Assembly (NCBI RefSeq): GCF_023217965.1
Contig: NZ_JALPSC010000001.1
Location: 1,364,001-1,428,000, forward strand
DNA: 64,000 bases
From: Prevotella sp. E13-27
GTDB taxonomy: Bacteria; Bacteroidota; Bacteroidia; Bacteroidales; Bacteroidaceae
Direction of reading: 5' to 3'
Made by a program: the position numbers and the translations under genes. Each line of letters opens with the position of its first letter. Position 1 is the stretch's first letter. Below the pieces are notes generated by a model, which was not told the origin of the DNA, made no database searches, and saw only the letters and a program-made list of their open reading frames with translations. Shown here piece after piece: positions 1 to 8,543 of this stretch.

Positions 1-455
1 CGTTGCATAATCTCCTGCATGGCATTCACTATCTCCCAACGACTGCTGTAGCTCAGCGCAACCACCATGGTCATGGCAGTATTGTTAGCAGTATGCTCTT
101 CTGTCTCACGCAGCTTTCTGTACACGTTTTCAGGAAGACGACGCATGTCGCCTATGACACGGAAGCGCACATTGTTCTTCTGAAAAATCTCGTCTTCAAG
201 CGATGTGAGTACCAGTCCCATGAGAGCTGAGACCTCGTCGGCGGGGCGGTTCCAGTTCTCTGTAGAGAAGGTATAGAGTGTCAGGTATTTTACACCTAAT
301 CTTACACACTCTGACGTAATCTTGCGTACAGCCTCCACGCCAGCCTGATGTCCTACCGTGCGCTCTTTTCCACGCTCCATAGCCCAGCGTCCATTACCAT
401 CCATGATGATGGCAATGTGCTGTGGTATGCGGTTCATATCTAATTCGTTGTTCAT
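1..455 (-). CDS. uppS: Undecaprenyl diphosphate synthase (isoprenyl transferase), partial
   Basis: Cytosolic cis-prenyltransferase that extends farnesyl diphosphate with isopentenyl units to make the C55 carrier lipid used by MraY and other wall and glycan enzymes. Only the N-terminal ~151 residues are in the window; the gene runs off the left edge. Translating the minus strand gives the family landmarks in order: [13 protein letters not shown] (catalytic Asp and diphosphate-binding Gly-Asn-Gly-Arg), [10 protein letters not shown], and [15 protein letters not shown]. The chosen ATG (455-453) gives [13 protein letters not shown]; an ATG four residues or more further in is also possible. It lies 75 bases downstream of the DUF6089-like gene in the same direction, with a CTCACC-type repeat between them. 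That gene pair is common in Bacteroidales, where bamA usually follows. Confidence 0.93.
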   Translation of the reverse strand, partial: MNNELDMNRIPQHIAIIMDGNGRWAMERGKERTVGHQAGVEAVRKITSECVRLGVKYLTLYTFSTENWNRPADEVSALMGLVLTSLEDEIFQKNNVRFRVIGDMRRLPENVYRKLRETEEHTANNTAMTMVVALSYSSRWEIVNAMQEIMQ

Positions 456-471
456 ATTTCGTAATTCTCAG

Positions 472-537
472 TTCTTACTTCTCACCTCTTACTTCTCACC
501 TCTCACCTCTCACCTCTCACCTCTCACTTCTCACTCC
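472..537. repeat. CTCACC/TCTCAC simple tandem repeat
   Basis: Roughly nine imperfect copies of a 7-base unit (ctcacct, with ttctcac and cttactt variants) fill the uppS upstream spacer and reach into the last codons of the gene before it. The same unit recurs at 61501-61530 inside a coding region and at 63079-63118. Confidence 0.85.
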
Positions 538-1238
538 CTATCATTATGACATGTGCGGCATTTTGCCCAGAGGTCGTAAGTGAGGGTCACCGTGAAGGCG
601 CTGTAGCAGTCGGTGTTCTTGAAGAGCCCACTGCTTTTTATGCCGTAAGGGTCTTCAACTCCGTCAAGGAGGTCATTGCCTGTGAAGTGCATAGACCATT
701 CTGCTGCGAGGTTCCATCTGTTACCCGCCTTGTACTTAACGCCTATTCCGAGTGGCAGCTGTCCTGCTGCTTTCGAGTGTTTGTAATGTTGCCCGCTCAG
801 CGTTGCATCAGCGTTGGCGTATGTCACTCCCAGTCCGATGGCAATGAACGGTGTGAAAGGTTTCGCACCATAGTATTCATGACCTGTTCCGAATGGCAGG
901 AAGTTATATTCATAGCGAATCACTACATCTATGAGTGATGTGGAGTACTCTGCCTGACTGGCAGCCGTTGCCGGATACCATGTGTTGGCTTTTGCCGATG
1001 TGCCGCTCAGTTTTGCATATCCCACACTCATGGCCCATGCCATGCGTGGGTTGAGCTTGTATTTAGCAACAATCTCCCCCATGGGTTTCATGCCACGGAG
1101 AAGGTTGTCATTGTAGTCGCCCTCATAGGTCACGAGACCTGCGCCTGCTCCCAGCTCCAGCCGGTATTCAGGCTCTGTCTGTGCCATCATGCTCATTGTG
1201 GTGAGCAGAAAGACTATGAAGGCAATTGTATGTTTCAT
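531..1238 (-). CDS. DUF6089-like outer-membrane beta-barrel protein
   Basis: A 235-residue protein with a signal peptide (MKHTIAFIVFLLTTMSMMAQ) followed by alternating aromatic/glycine strands typical of a small 8-strand barrel (LELGAGAGLVTYEGDYND near the N-terminus, then YEYNFLPFG and PFIAIGLGVTYANA). This fits DUF6089, a Bacteroidales family found next to uppS and bamA; no function is established. The start at 1238 is chosen because its ATG overlaps the TGA of the preceding gene (ATGA), implying translational coupling, and because it opens directly on the signal peptide. The longer frame to 1280 lacks these features. The C-terminus (AKCRTCHNDRE) is encoded beside and partly within the 472-537 repeat, so the last residues may be recent. 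Confidence 0.72.
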   Translation of the reverse strand: MKHTIAFIVFLLTTMSMMAQTEPEYRLELGAGAGLVTYEGDYNDNLLRGMKPMGEIVAKYKLNPRMAWAMSVGYAKLSGTSAKANTWYPATAASQAEYSTSLIDVVIRYEYNFLPFGTGHEYYGAKPFTPFIAIGLGVTYANADATLSGQHYKHSKAAGQLPLGIGVKYKAGNRWNLAAEWSMHFTGNDLLDGVEDPYGIKSSGLFKNTDCYSAFTVTLTYDLWAKCRTCHNDRE

Positions 1239-2581
1239 TTCACGCCTTTCCATACTTTGCCATTGGCTGTAACAGCCCATAGCACGTTATTGTGGGAGTC
1301 TTTCGTTACAGCCATCATCGCCTCAGGAAGTGCGTAGCTGGTATCTATGCGCCATGTTATTCCCTGGTCAACGCTCTTGTAGGCTGTTGTCGCTGATGTG
1401 CCATAGGCAATGGCAGCATCATTGATATATACAAGCGATGAGTGCTGGGCTTGAGGCAGCTTGTAGTCGTTGATAGACTCAGTAGGAATGTTTACCCACT
1501 TGCCTCCTTTTGGCGTACCACCATAGCGCGTAATCTTTCTCCAAACAACAGTATTTGTCTTGTTATTGCCTGTAAGCAGACAGTAGTCTGTGCTGTCGCT
1601 GGCTATGAATGGGAAGCTTGCGAAGGCTATGTCGTCGAGACCTAACAGTTGCTTCACGGAGTCGGTCTTAAGACTTGTGCTCAGGTCATCAGCCATCCAT
1701 GTCAGTCCTCCGTCAGAAGAGACGTTCATCACGCTGTCTTTTGTGATGGCATAAAGCTCTTTCGTGCTCAAGCCCGCCAGCTTCTTCAGTCCCGTTACTG
1801 TTGCGGTGCTCTCTGCGTTCCATGTCGTGCCGTCTGTAGTGCTGTACAGCTGTCCGCCGCTCATGGTGAACGCTTTCTTTGTGTTTGACACAGCATTAGC
1901 CCAAGCGTTCTCGTCGAGAGTGGCTACCTTTGTCCAGGTCTTGCCATAGTCTTTTGAAGCGAGCACCTCTGTGGCGCTGCTCTTCTTGCCCATTGCCACG
2001 AGAACCGTGTCGATGGTGAGCATTCGCATGTTGCTGAATCCTGACAGCTGTGTGTCTTGAGCAACCTGATACCAGCCAACATTGTCTGACGCGCGTTTTG
2101 CTACGTTGAGCTGAACGCGATAGTCGCGATAATATGTTCCGTCGGTTGAGAACACGCGGAAGATGCGTGTCGTTGAGTCGTTAGCGAAGTCAATACCCAC
2201 GGAAGAGCTGTACCACTGGAACTGGTCGTTGTCGATATTCTTTACTGCGATGCCACCTGAGTTGAGTGCCGTCACCGTACACAATACGCTGTTGATACGT
2301 GTGCCGTAGGGTAGTGAGTCGGTGTTGAAGATGTGGTAGCCGGCAGGCAGGCTCGCAGTTGCTGCAGCCGTCTGCTTTATGTGCATCTTGTAGTTTGAGC
2401 CAGTTATCTTGGCAATCACAGAGTCTTTGCCGTCTGCATATTGGTTAAGGGCTCCAAGTGTGAAGGCTGTGATTGCCGCATCGTTGTAAAGCGTTACTTC
2501 CTCGTTGTCGTCTTTCAGACATGATGTCAAAGACATGGTTGCGGCGAGCAGCACGCAGAGCATATAGAGGTATTTCTTCAT
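1235..2581 (-). CDS. DUF6242-like lipoprotein with Asp-box (sialidase-type propeller) repeats
   Basis: A 448-residue predicted lipoprotein: signal sequence with lipobox LTSC (Cys21). At least four Asp-box motifs of the S-x-D-x-G-x-T-W type follow (SKDYGKTW, TTDGTTW, SSDGGLTW, SVDQGITW), which fold as beta-propeller blades in sialidase/BNR proteins. An N-terminal ~130-residue region resembles Bacteroidales DUF6242. No catalytic residues of a true sialidase are evident, so a binding or structural surface role is the safer guess. The start at 2581 (MKKYLYMLC) is preferred over the longer frame to 2656 because a -7 element (2614-2621) lies between them. It overlaps the DUF6089-like gene by 4 bases. 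Confidence 0.7.
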   Translation of the reverse strand: MKKYLYMLCVLLAATMSLTSCLKDDNEEVTLYNDAAITAFTLGALNQYADGKDSVIAKITGSNYKMHIKQTAAATASLPAGYHIFNTDSLPYGTRINSVLCTVTALNSGGIAVKNIDNDQFQWYSSSVGIDFANDSTTRIFRVFSTDGTYYRDYRVQLNVAKRASDNVGWYQVAQDTQLSGFSNMRMLTIDTVLVAMGKKSSATEVLASKDYGKTWTKVATLDENAWANAVSNTKKAFTMSGGQLYSTTDGTTWNAESTATVTGLKKLAGLSTKELYAITKDSVMNVSSDGGLTWMADDLSTSLKTDSVKQLLGLDDIAFASFPFIASDSTDYCLLTGNNKTNTVVWRKITRYGGTPKGGKWVNIPTESINDYKLPQAQHSSLVYINDAAIAYGTSATTAYKSVDQGITWRIDTSYALPEAMMAVTKDSHNNVLWAVTANGKVWKGVK

Positions 2582-2613
2582 TCTTTTTCTATGAAAAATT
2601 TCATTTTTGGCTG

Positions 2614-2621
2614 CAAATTTA
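2614..2621 (-). promoter_or_regulatory. Bacteroidota -7 element before the DUF6242-like gene
   Basis: The minus strand reads TAAATTTG, a full match to TAnnTTTG, about 32 bases before the ATG at 2581. No clear TTTG is found at the -33 spacing. Confidence 0.5.
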
Positions 2622-2691
2622 CGCACAATTCCGCAAAAAGCGGTCTTTTTCGCCACTTTATTAAAGAAAATATATGATAAACAGCCCGATT

Positions 2692-5600
2692 TTAAGTTGT
2701 TTTTAGTTTTCTGCGGTCGAGTAGGTTACTGATGCATGCCTCAAGATATTTCACAGCGAATGGTTTCTCTATGAATGCGTCAACGCCGGCTTTCATGGCT
2801 GCCACCTTCGACTGGCTGTCGGTTTTTGCCGTGAGGAGTATGAACGGTATCTGGTTTGTGGCTGCATTCTGTCGCATACGGCTGCACAACTCAGGACCGT
2901 CCATCTGTTCCATCATCCAGTCGCTGATGATGATGTCCACTGTTGAGGTGGGCGCATGACCGTCTTTGACTACAAGCGAGTTCTCAAGTATCTTGAGTGC
3001 CTCAGCGCCGTCGCGTGCTGGCGTGACTTCAAACCTGTCCATGAATGTGGTGACGAGGAAGGTTAGCATGTCCTCATTGTCATCGACTATGAGCATCGAC
3101 GGCTTCTGTTGCTGTACAACCTCGGAAGCGTTCTTACTAATCTCTTCCAGCGTTTGGTTAGAACGCTCCTCGCGTTCTGGCTGAACGGGTTCGCCGCTTA
3201 TCTCCTGTGTCGAGGGCAGCGTGATGCGGAAGGTGGTGCCCTTGCCCAGTTCTGATAGCACTTCTACTGTACCGTGGTGCTGTTCCGCTATCTTCTTTAC
3301 GATGCTCAGGCCGATGCCTGTTCCTGGCTTTCGGTCCTTCGTCTGGAAGAACGGATCGAACACTCGCTTCTGGTCTTCCTTGCTTATACCGTGGCCATTG
3401 TCTGATACCTCAAGACAGAACTGCTTGCCGTCTTCTATGACACGGCAGCTCAGCGTTATCTTGTCCTTGGTGTACTTGTTGGCGTTAGAGAGCAGGTTGC
3501 TTAACAGCTTCACCATTCCTTCGCGGTCTATGACAGGCGTGAACGTCTCGTCAGGATAGTTTATGATGAGCTGACGTTTGCTCTGCTGGAATGTTGTCTC
3601 GAAGTTTGCTGCAATATTGCTCATCAGCTCACGCATGTTCTGTGGCGCGAAGTTCACATCGGCCTGGCTCTTGTCGAGCTTGCGGAAGTCGAGGAGCTGG
3701 TTCACAAGCTCTAACAGACGGTGGGCGTTGCGCTCAATGACGTCAAGCTGAGAGTCGATGCCCTTTGGCGTGCTGGCACTTTCTGCGAGACTGCTCTTCA
3801 CCTGCTCAAGCGGACCTATGATGAGCGACACTGGGGTGCGTATCTCGTGGGCAATGGTGGTGAAGAACTCCACACGTGCGTTGTGAAGCTCCTCTTGTTT
3901 TGTTTTGTTGAGTTGCTCCATCTCCTTGCGGTGACGACGCTCGACATACATGATGCGCAGACGTATGAAAGCAATGATGAATAGAGCGAACAATATGACG
4001 TAGAGCGTCTTGGCATAGATGTTCCACCAGAAAGGAGGGTGTATCTCGATGATGAGTCGCGCCTCCTTTTCAGACCACACTCCATCGTTGTTTGTAGCCT
4101 TGACACGGAACGTATAGACACCTGGCGAAAGGTTCGTGTAAGTGGCTTTATGCTCATGGCCTACGTAGTTCCAAGTCTTGTCGAAGCCTTCGAGCATATA
4201 GGCATACATGTTCTTCTCTGGCGAGCAGTAGCTTAGCGATGCAAAGGAGAGACTGAACACATTGTCGTTGTAGTAGAGGTCTAACTTCTCTATCTCAGCA
4301 AGCGCTTTTGGCAGATGCCAGTTGCCTACGGGTATTGGGTCGTTGTTTATCTCCAGCTGGGTGATGAATACAGGCGCCTGCTGCTGGTTCACGGTGACCA
4401 AGTGAGGATAGAATGAGTTGAAGCCTGATATTGAGCCGAAGTATAGGCGTCCGTCGCTTGTCTTTGTTACGGCATTGCGAAGGAAGCGCTCTCCCTCGAG
4501 GCCGTCGTGACGCGTGAATCGTAGCAGACTTTTCTCTGGCTCATATTTCATTATTCCGTTATCGCTCGACAGCCATAACACACCTTGGTCTTCAGCCATT
4601 GCAGCAACGGCCTGTTGTGGCACGTCGAGGTGAATGCGCTGGAAGTTGTCGGCAGCTTCATCGTAGCGACACAGTCCACCTTGCGTGGCAGCCCAGATGA
4701 TGCCTTTACCGTCTATGACGAGGCAGTTTATAATATTGTCGCTGAGCGATGTCTCGTTATTTGCCTCGTGGCGATATGCTTTTGTTTTCTCGTTTCCGTC
4801 ATAGCGCCAGATGCCCTCTCCCTGAGTGGCAATCCATAGGCGGCCCTTGCTGTCCTCTTCTATATCGATAGGCAGTGACGTCTTTTTTATGACACGTTCG
4901 AAGCGGTCGCCTTGTCTATTATAGCGACACAGTCCGCCCATGGTGACAACCCATATGGCGCCTTTGCTGTCGCGAAGCAGAGTGCATGAGTTTGGGTCGA
5001 AGAGTCCTTCATTGCTGCTGGCAGCTTCATAGTGACGCAGGCGTCCTGTCTGTGTGTTATAAACATACACTCCATCACCAAAGGTGCCAATCCACAGGTC
5101 GTTACCATCCATGATGAAAGAGTAAGGCTTCATGCCGTGTAGTTTCTCTTCGTTGTTAAAAGACACCTTCTTGCCATTCTGGTAGCAGATAACATTGCCG
5201 TTCTCGCCAGCAACCCACATTCTGCCGAGGTGGTCTTCGCAGAAACGCCATGAGAGACCATCGGAAACGCCAGTGAAACGGTGGGCGATGGGCGACGAGT
5301 AGCTCACACCGTTGTAGGCTGTACCAGTCCAAAGTCCTCCCTCATGATCTCGTGCAATGGACTGAACGTATGGAGACGTCTGGTATATCTCGTAAGTATG
5401 ACTGCGCGTATCGAAGAGCCAGAGACCATCGTCGCATGCTAACAGGATCTGTTGTTCAGAGAGCTCGAACATAGCGTGGAGGTTCTGGCAGTGGCCAGGC
5501 GCTGACACGGCCATGTACTGGATGTTTGAGTCGTGGTCAACCAATGCCACACCGTGATCTCTTGTGCCTAACCATTGCTGTCCGTTACTTGTCTGTAGCA

Positions 5601-6243
5601 TGGCTGTGATAGGCGAGGGTAGGCTGCCTTTTAACTCAACAGCAGTGAACTCGTCTTTCGATTTGTCGAGGCGCCACAGAGACGCGGCGTGTCCTCCATT
5701 CGCTATGAGCCACTGGCGATTGTCGTTGTCGGAGTAGATATAGTTTATGATGCCCTTAGCAGCATCCATCGGATAGTGGCGTGTCTGTCCGCTTGTCGCA
5801 TTAAAACTATATACACCTTGCCCCCAGGTAGAAATCCATAGCGTGCCCAGCTTGTCTCTGACAATGTTTCTTACCACCGTGTCAATGTCTTCTATGATGG
5901 GCTCGAAAGATTCTGGAACATATCGGAAACGGTACAGGCCATTTGTTGTGCCAACGAGCATGTCACCATTGTCTTCTGGCAGTAGCGAGGTGACGTAGGT
6001 GTTGATAATGTCGCCATCGTCGTTGGTAATCATGAAATTAGTGGCTGTCACTCCGTCATAGCGCGAGAGGCCATTGCTCGTGCCTATCCAGATGAACCCT
6101 CTGCTGTCCTGCGTTATACAGCTGATGCTGTTGGATGCCAAACCATTGTCTATCGTTAGCTGGCGCTGACGATAGTTTACTTGTGACAGACCGTTCATCG
6201 TGGTCAGTACTATGAGGAAAAACGAAAGAAAAAGCCGTTTCAT
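2692..6243 (-). CDS. Hybrid two-component sensor kinase, propeller type, without AraC output domain
   Basis: A 1183-residue one-protein phosphorelay. In order: signal peptide (residues 1-20), about 620 residues of two-component-regulator propeller blades (repeated GLxRYD/GVYSF motifs), a Y_Y_Y immunoglobulin-like domain, one membrane helix (YVILFALFIIAFI), HisKA with phospho-acceptor His799 in AHEIRTP, HATPase_c with N/G boxes (LSNANKYTKD, DNGHGIS, GTGIGLSIV), and a receiver domain with acidic pocket VDD, phospho-acceptor Asp1108 (ISDWMM) and Lys in EKPF. The protein ends at NLLDRRKLKTT, just after the receiver. Classical HTCS proteins continue ~130 residues into an AraC helix-turn-helix, which is absent here; the 110 bases downstream show no remnant. 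The start is set by the signal peptide and by a promoter at 6269-6301. Confidence 0.9.
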   Translation of the reverse strand: MKRLFLSFFLIVLTTMNGLSQVNYRQRQLTIDNGLASNSISCITQDSRGFIWIGTSNGLSRYDGVTATNFMITNDDGDIINTYVTSLLPEDNGDMLVGTTNGLYRFRYVPESFEPIIEDIDTVVRNIVRDKLGTLWISTWGQGVYSFNATSGQTRHYPMDAAKGIINYIYSDNDNRQWLIANGGHAASLWRLDKSKDEFTAVELKGSLPSPITAMLQTSNGQQWLGTRDHGVALVDHDSNIQYMAVSAPGHCQNLHAMFELSEQQILLACDDGLWLFDTRSHTYEIYQTSPYVQSIARDHEGGLWTGTAYNGVSYSSPIAHRFTGVSDGLSWRFCEDHLGRMWVAGENGNVICYQNGKKVSFNNEEKLHGMKPYSFIMDGNDLWIGTFGDGVYVYNTQTGRLRHYEAASSNEGLFDPNSCTLLRDSKGAIWVVTMGGLCRYNRQGDRFERVIKKTSLPIDIEEDSKGRLWIATQGEGIWRYDGNEKTKAYRHEANNETSLSDNIINCLVIDGKGIIWAATQGGLCRYDEAADNFQRIHLDVPQQAVAAMAEDQGVLWLSSDNGIMKYEPEKSLLRFTRHDGLEGERFLRNAVTKTSDGRLYFGSISGFNSFYPHLVTVNQQQAPVFITQLEINNDPIPVGNWHLPKALAEIEKLDLYYNDNVFSLSFASLSYCSPEKNMYAYMLEGFDKTWNYVGHEHKATYTNLSPGVYTFRVKATNNDGVWSEKEARLIIEIHPPFWWNIYAKTLYVILFALFIIAFIRLRIMYVERRHRKEMEQLNKTKQEELHNARVEFFTTIAHEIRTPVSLIIGPLEQVKSSLAESASTPKGIDSQLDVIERNAHRLLELVNQLLDFRKLDKSQADVNFAPQNMRELMSNIAANFETTFQQSKRQLIINYPDETFTPVIDREGMVKLLSNLLSNANKYTKDKITLSCRVIEDGKQFCLEVSDNGHGISKEDQKRVFDPFFQTKDRKPGTGIGLSIVKKIAEQHHGTVEVLSELGKGTTFRITLPSTQEISGEPVQPEREERSNQTLEEISKNASEVVQQQKPSMLIVDDNEDMLTFLVTTFMDRFEVTPARDGAEALKILENSLVVKDGHAPTSTVDIIISDWMMEQMDGPELCSRMRQNAATNQIPFILLTAKTDSQSKVAAMKAGVDAFIEKPFAVKYLEACISNLLDRRKLKTT

Positions 6244-6268
6244 GACTAATTGGTCTTTAATTATTTGG

Positions 6269-6301
6269 CAAAGGTAATGAAAAACAACGGTATTTTGCAA
6301 A
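6269..6301 (-). promoter_or_regulatory. Predicted promoter of the hybrid sensor kinase
   Basis: The minus strand reads TTTG (6301-6298), a 21-base spacer, then TACCTTTG (6276-6269): a full match to the Bacteroidota consensus. The expected transcript begins a few bases before the ATG at 6243. Confidence 0.75.
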
Positions 6302-6315
6302 TTTTAAGCTTCAAA

Positions 6316-6348
6316 TTTGGCATTCTGCATATTTTGACGTACTTTTGC
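6316..6348 (+). promoter_or_regulatory. Predicted promoter of the acyl-CoA ligase
   Basis: TTTG at 6316-6319, a 20-base spacer, then TACTTTTGC at 6340-6348: a full consensus match. It is divergent from the sensor-kinase promoter, with 14 bases between the two outer boxes. Its position rules out the in-frame start codons upstream of 6340. Confidence 0.78.
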
Positions 6349-6372
6349 ATGAGTTATTATAGAAGAAAAGCT

Positions 6373-8184
6373 ATGGAGCAAATTAATTCGCACTTATCGC
6401 GCCTCGTGCATGATGTAGCTGCCCAGTTGGGCAACCGTGAGGCACTTATCTACAAGGACTTTGGTGGAACACAGTGGAAATCATACTCTTGGAACGAGTT
6501 CTCTGAGGCTGTGTGGAAGGTGTCAAGCGCCATGTTGAACATGGGAGTGAAGGTTCAGGAGAATATTGGCGTGTTCTCACAGAATACTGTACAGTATCTC
6601 TTCACCGACTTCGGAGCATGGGGCATAAGGGCTGTTACGATTCCGTTCTATGCCACCTCTTCGGAACAGCAGATACAGTTCATGGTGAGCGATGCTAAGA
6701 TTCGCTTCCTCTTTGTCGGTGAGCAAGAGCAGTACGACAAGGCTCGCCGTGTGTTCTCAATGTGCAAGTCGTTGGAGAAGATCATAGTTTTTGACCCAGC
6801 TGTTCATATTGAAGATGGCGACACTACTGCCATGCACTTTGACGATTTCCTGAAAATGGGCGAAGAGCAGTCGCGACGCAGCGAGGTTGAGAGTCTTCAG
6901 CAGAGTGCATCGTTCGATGAAATCGCAAATATTCTATATACCAGTGGCACCACAGGCGACTCAAAGGGCGTTATCCTAACCCACAGCCAGTATCATGCCG
7001 CTTTTGAGGCAAACCATAAGTGCGTGGCTGTTACCAGCGAAGACCGAGTGATGAACTTCCTGCCCTTTACTCATATCTTTGAGAAAGGATGGAAGATACT
7101 GTGCATCACCGTTGGCGCACGTCTGATTGTCAATACCCGTCCTATGGAGGTTCAGCAGTCTATGCGTGAGACCCATCCTACATGTATGTCGAGCGTGCCA
7201 CGTTTCTGGGAGAAGGTATATACAGGCGTTCAGGAGAAGATAGATAACAGCGGCGCCCTGCAGCGTAAGTTGTTCCGTCATGCCCTCGAGGTGGGTCGCA
7301 AGCATAACATAGATTATCTGTCGCAGGGCAAGCGTCCGCCTATGGCCTTGCACCTCGAGTACGAGATGCTTAACCGTACGGTCTTTTCACTCGTCCGTAA
7401 GGAGCTCGGACTTGAGAATGCCCATTTCTTCCCAACAGCAGGCGCTACCGTAAGCCGTCATGTTGAAGAGTTCGTACATTCCATAGGTATTAACATGGTG
7501 GTGGGCTACGGACTCACAGAGAGTCTTGCCACCGTGAGCTGCAACCATCTTGGCGAACCTTGGACAGTGGGAAGCGTAGGAGTTCCCATTGAAGGTATTA
7601 GTGTGAAGATAAGCAACGAGGGTGAGGTGCTCCTCAAAGGTCCGACCATCACTCGCGGCTACTATAATCGTGATGACATCACGCGTGAGTCATTCACAGA
7701 AGATGGCTATTTCCGTACTGGCGACTCTGGCTATCTGAAGAATGGTGAGCTGTTCCTAAAGGAGCGCATAAAAGACCTCTTCAAGACCTCAAACGGCAAG
7801 TATATCGCTCCCCAGATGATTGAGTCTAAGCTGCTTGTTGACAAGTATATAGACCAGATTGCTATCATTGCCGACCAGCGTAAGTTTGTTTCGGCTCTCA
7901 TCATCCCAGTCTATCCGTTGCTTGAGGAGTATGCCCGTGCACACAACATCGCTTTCGACTCTCGTGAAGACCTCTGCAAGAACAAGCAGATTCACGACAT
8001 GCTCATGGAACGTATCGACACCTTGCAGCAGCAGCTGGCTCACTACGAGCAGGTGAAGCGCTTCACGCTCCTTCCTCACAGCTTCTCATTGGAGCGTGGC
8101 GAGCTAACAAACACGCTGAAGATTAAGCGCCGCGTACTCAACGAGAACTACAAGGCCGAGATCGATGCTATGTATGCTGAGTAA
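6373..8184 (+). CDS. Long-chain fatty acid--CoA ligase (AMP-forming)
   Basis: A 603-residue ANL-superfamily enzyme that adenylates a fatty acid with ATP and transfers it to coenzyme A for phospholipid or amino-lipid synthesis. Visible motifs in order: the phosphate-binding loop YTSGTTGDSKG, the long-chain subgroup region FLPFTHIFEKGW, the adenine-site GYGLTE, YFRTGDSGYL with its ribose-binding Asp, and the hinge/catalytic region ERIKDLFKTSNGKYIAP. Length and motifs fit FadD/FAA-type synthetases of Bacteroidota (family AMP-binding, PF00501). The start MEQINSH is chosen because upstream in-frame starts fall in or against the promoter. It is a single-gene unit ending in a strong hairpin terminator. 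The fatty acid used cannot be told from sequence. Confidence 0.93.
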   Translation: MEQINSHLSRLVHDVAAQLGNREALIYKDFGGTQWKSYSWNEFSEAVWKVSSAMLNMGVKVQENIGVFSQNTVQYLFTDFGAWGIRAVTIPFYATSSEQQIQFMVSDAKIRFLFVGEQEQYDKARRVFSMCKSLEKIIVFDPAVHIEDGDTTAMHFDDFLKMGEEQSRRSEVESLQQSASFDEIANILYTSGTTGDSKGVILTHSQYHAAFEANHKCVAVTSEDRVMNFLPFTHIFEKGWKILCITVGARLIVNTRPMEVQQSMRETHPTCMSSVPRFWEKVYTGVQEKIDNSGALQRKLFRHALEVGRKHNIDYLSQGKRPPMALHLEYEMLNRTVFSLVRKELGLENAHFFPTAGATVSRHVEEFVHSIGINMVVGYGLTESLATVSCNHLGEPWTVGSVGVPIEGISVKISNEGEVLLKGPTITRGYYNRDDITRESFTEDGYFRTGDSGYLKNGELFLKERIKDLFKTSNGKYIAPQMIESKLLVDKYIDQIAIIADQRKFVSALIIPVYPLLEEYARAHNIAFDSREDLCKNKQIHDMLMERIDTLQQQLAHYEQVKRFTLLPHSFSLERGELTNTLKIKRRVLNENYKAEIDAMYAE

Positions 8185-8208
8185 CCCTTATACAAGATAA
8201 TACTCACG

Positions 8209-8247
8209 AAATAAGCCAGAAGCCTGGAGCTTCTGGCTTATTTCTTT
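8209..8247 (+). terminator. Hairpin terminator after the acyl-CoA ligase
   Basis: A perfect 15-bp stem (aaataagccagaagc / gcttctggcttattt) with a 5-base loop, ending in a T-rich run, 25 bases after the stop codon. Confidence 0.85.
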
Positions 8248-8257
8248 GCATTAGAAA

Positions 8258-8412
8258 ATGTGGTTCTGCCTATTTTGTAATCCGTTATTGGCAGTTCTGT
8301 AATCCAAATATGACTAAGCCAAAAACCAAACTCGTCGACTTTGGTCACCAAACTCGTCGACTTTGGTCACCAAACTCGTCGAGTTTGTAAAATAATATCG
8401 TCAGAACCACAT
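8258..8412. repeat. Inverted-repeat-bounded segment holding 22-bp tandem repeats
   Basis: An 11-bp perfect inverted repeat (ATGTGGTTCTG at 8258-8268, its complement at 8402-8412) bounds a 155-base segment. Inside it, at 8326-8387, lie two exact copies of a 22-base unit (ccaaactcgtcgactttggtca) and a third partial copy. Each unit is close to a palindrome. No open frame in the segment looks like a gene. It occupies part of the 359-base spacer between two convergent genes. Confidence 0.75.
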
Positions 8413-8470
8413 CGCAATTCAGTTTTGGCTATGCTACAGTTCAGTCTAAATAATGCCATAGCGTAGTCAG

Positions 8471-8529
8471 GATCATGGGTTGTTTGAAGTGAATTCAACG
8501 AATTCATTCAAAAACCTGTCCCCATGATC
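8471..8529. terminator. Large imperfect hairpin between convergent genes
   Basis: Outer arms gatcatggg (8471-8479) and cccatgatc (8521-8529) enclose inner arms tttgaagtgaattc and gaattcattcaaa, giving a long stem with one bulge. It lies 15 bases beyond the stop of the TPR gene and could end transcription from that side, but it has no U-run of note. Confidence 0.45.
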
Positions 8530-8543
8530 TTGGAAAATAGTGG

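Noticed and set aside
1235..2581. True sialidase
   Set aside because: Asp-boxes are present, but the catalytic Arg triad and FRIP motif are not seen.
8326..8387. CRISPR-like short repeats
   Set aside because: The units are contiguous with no unique spacers and no cas genes are present.
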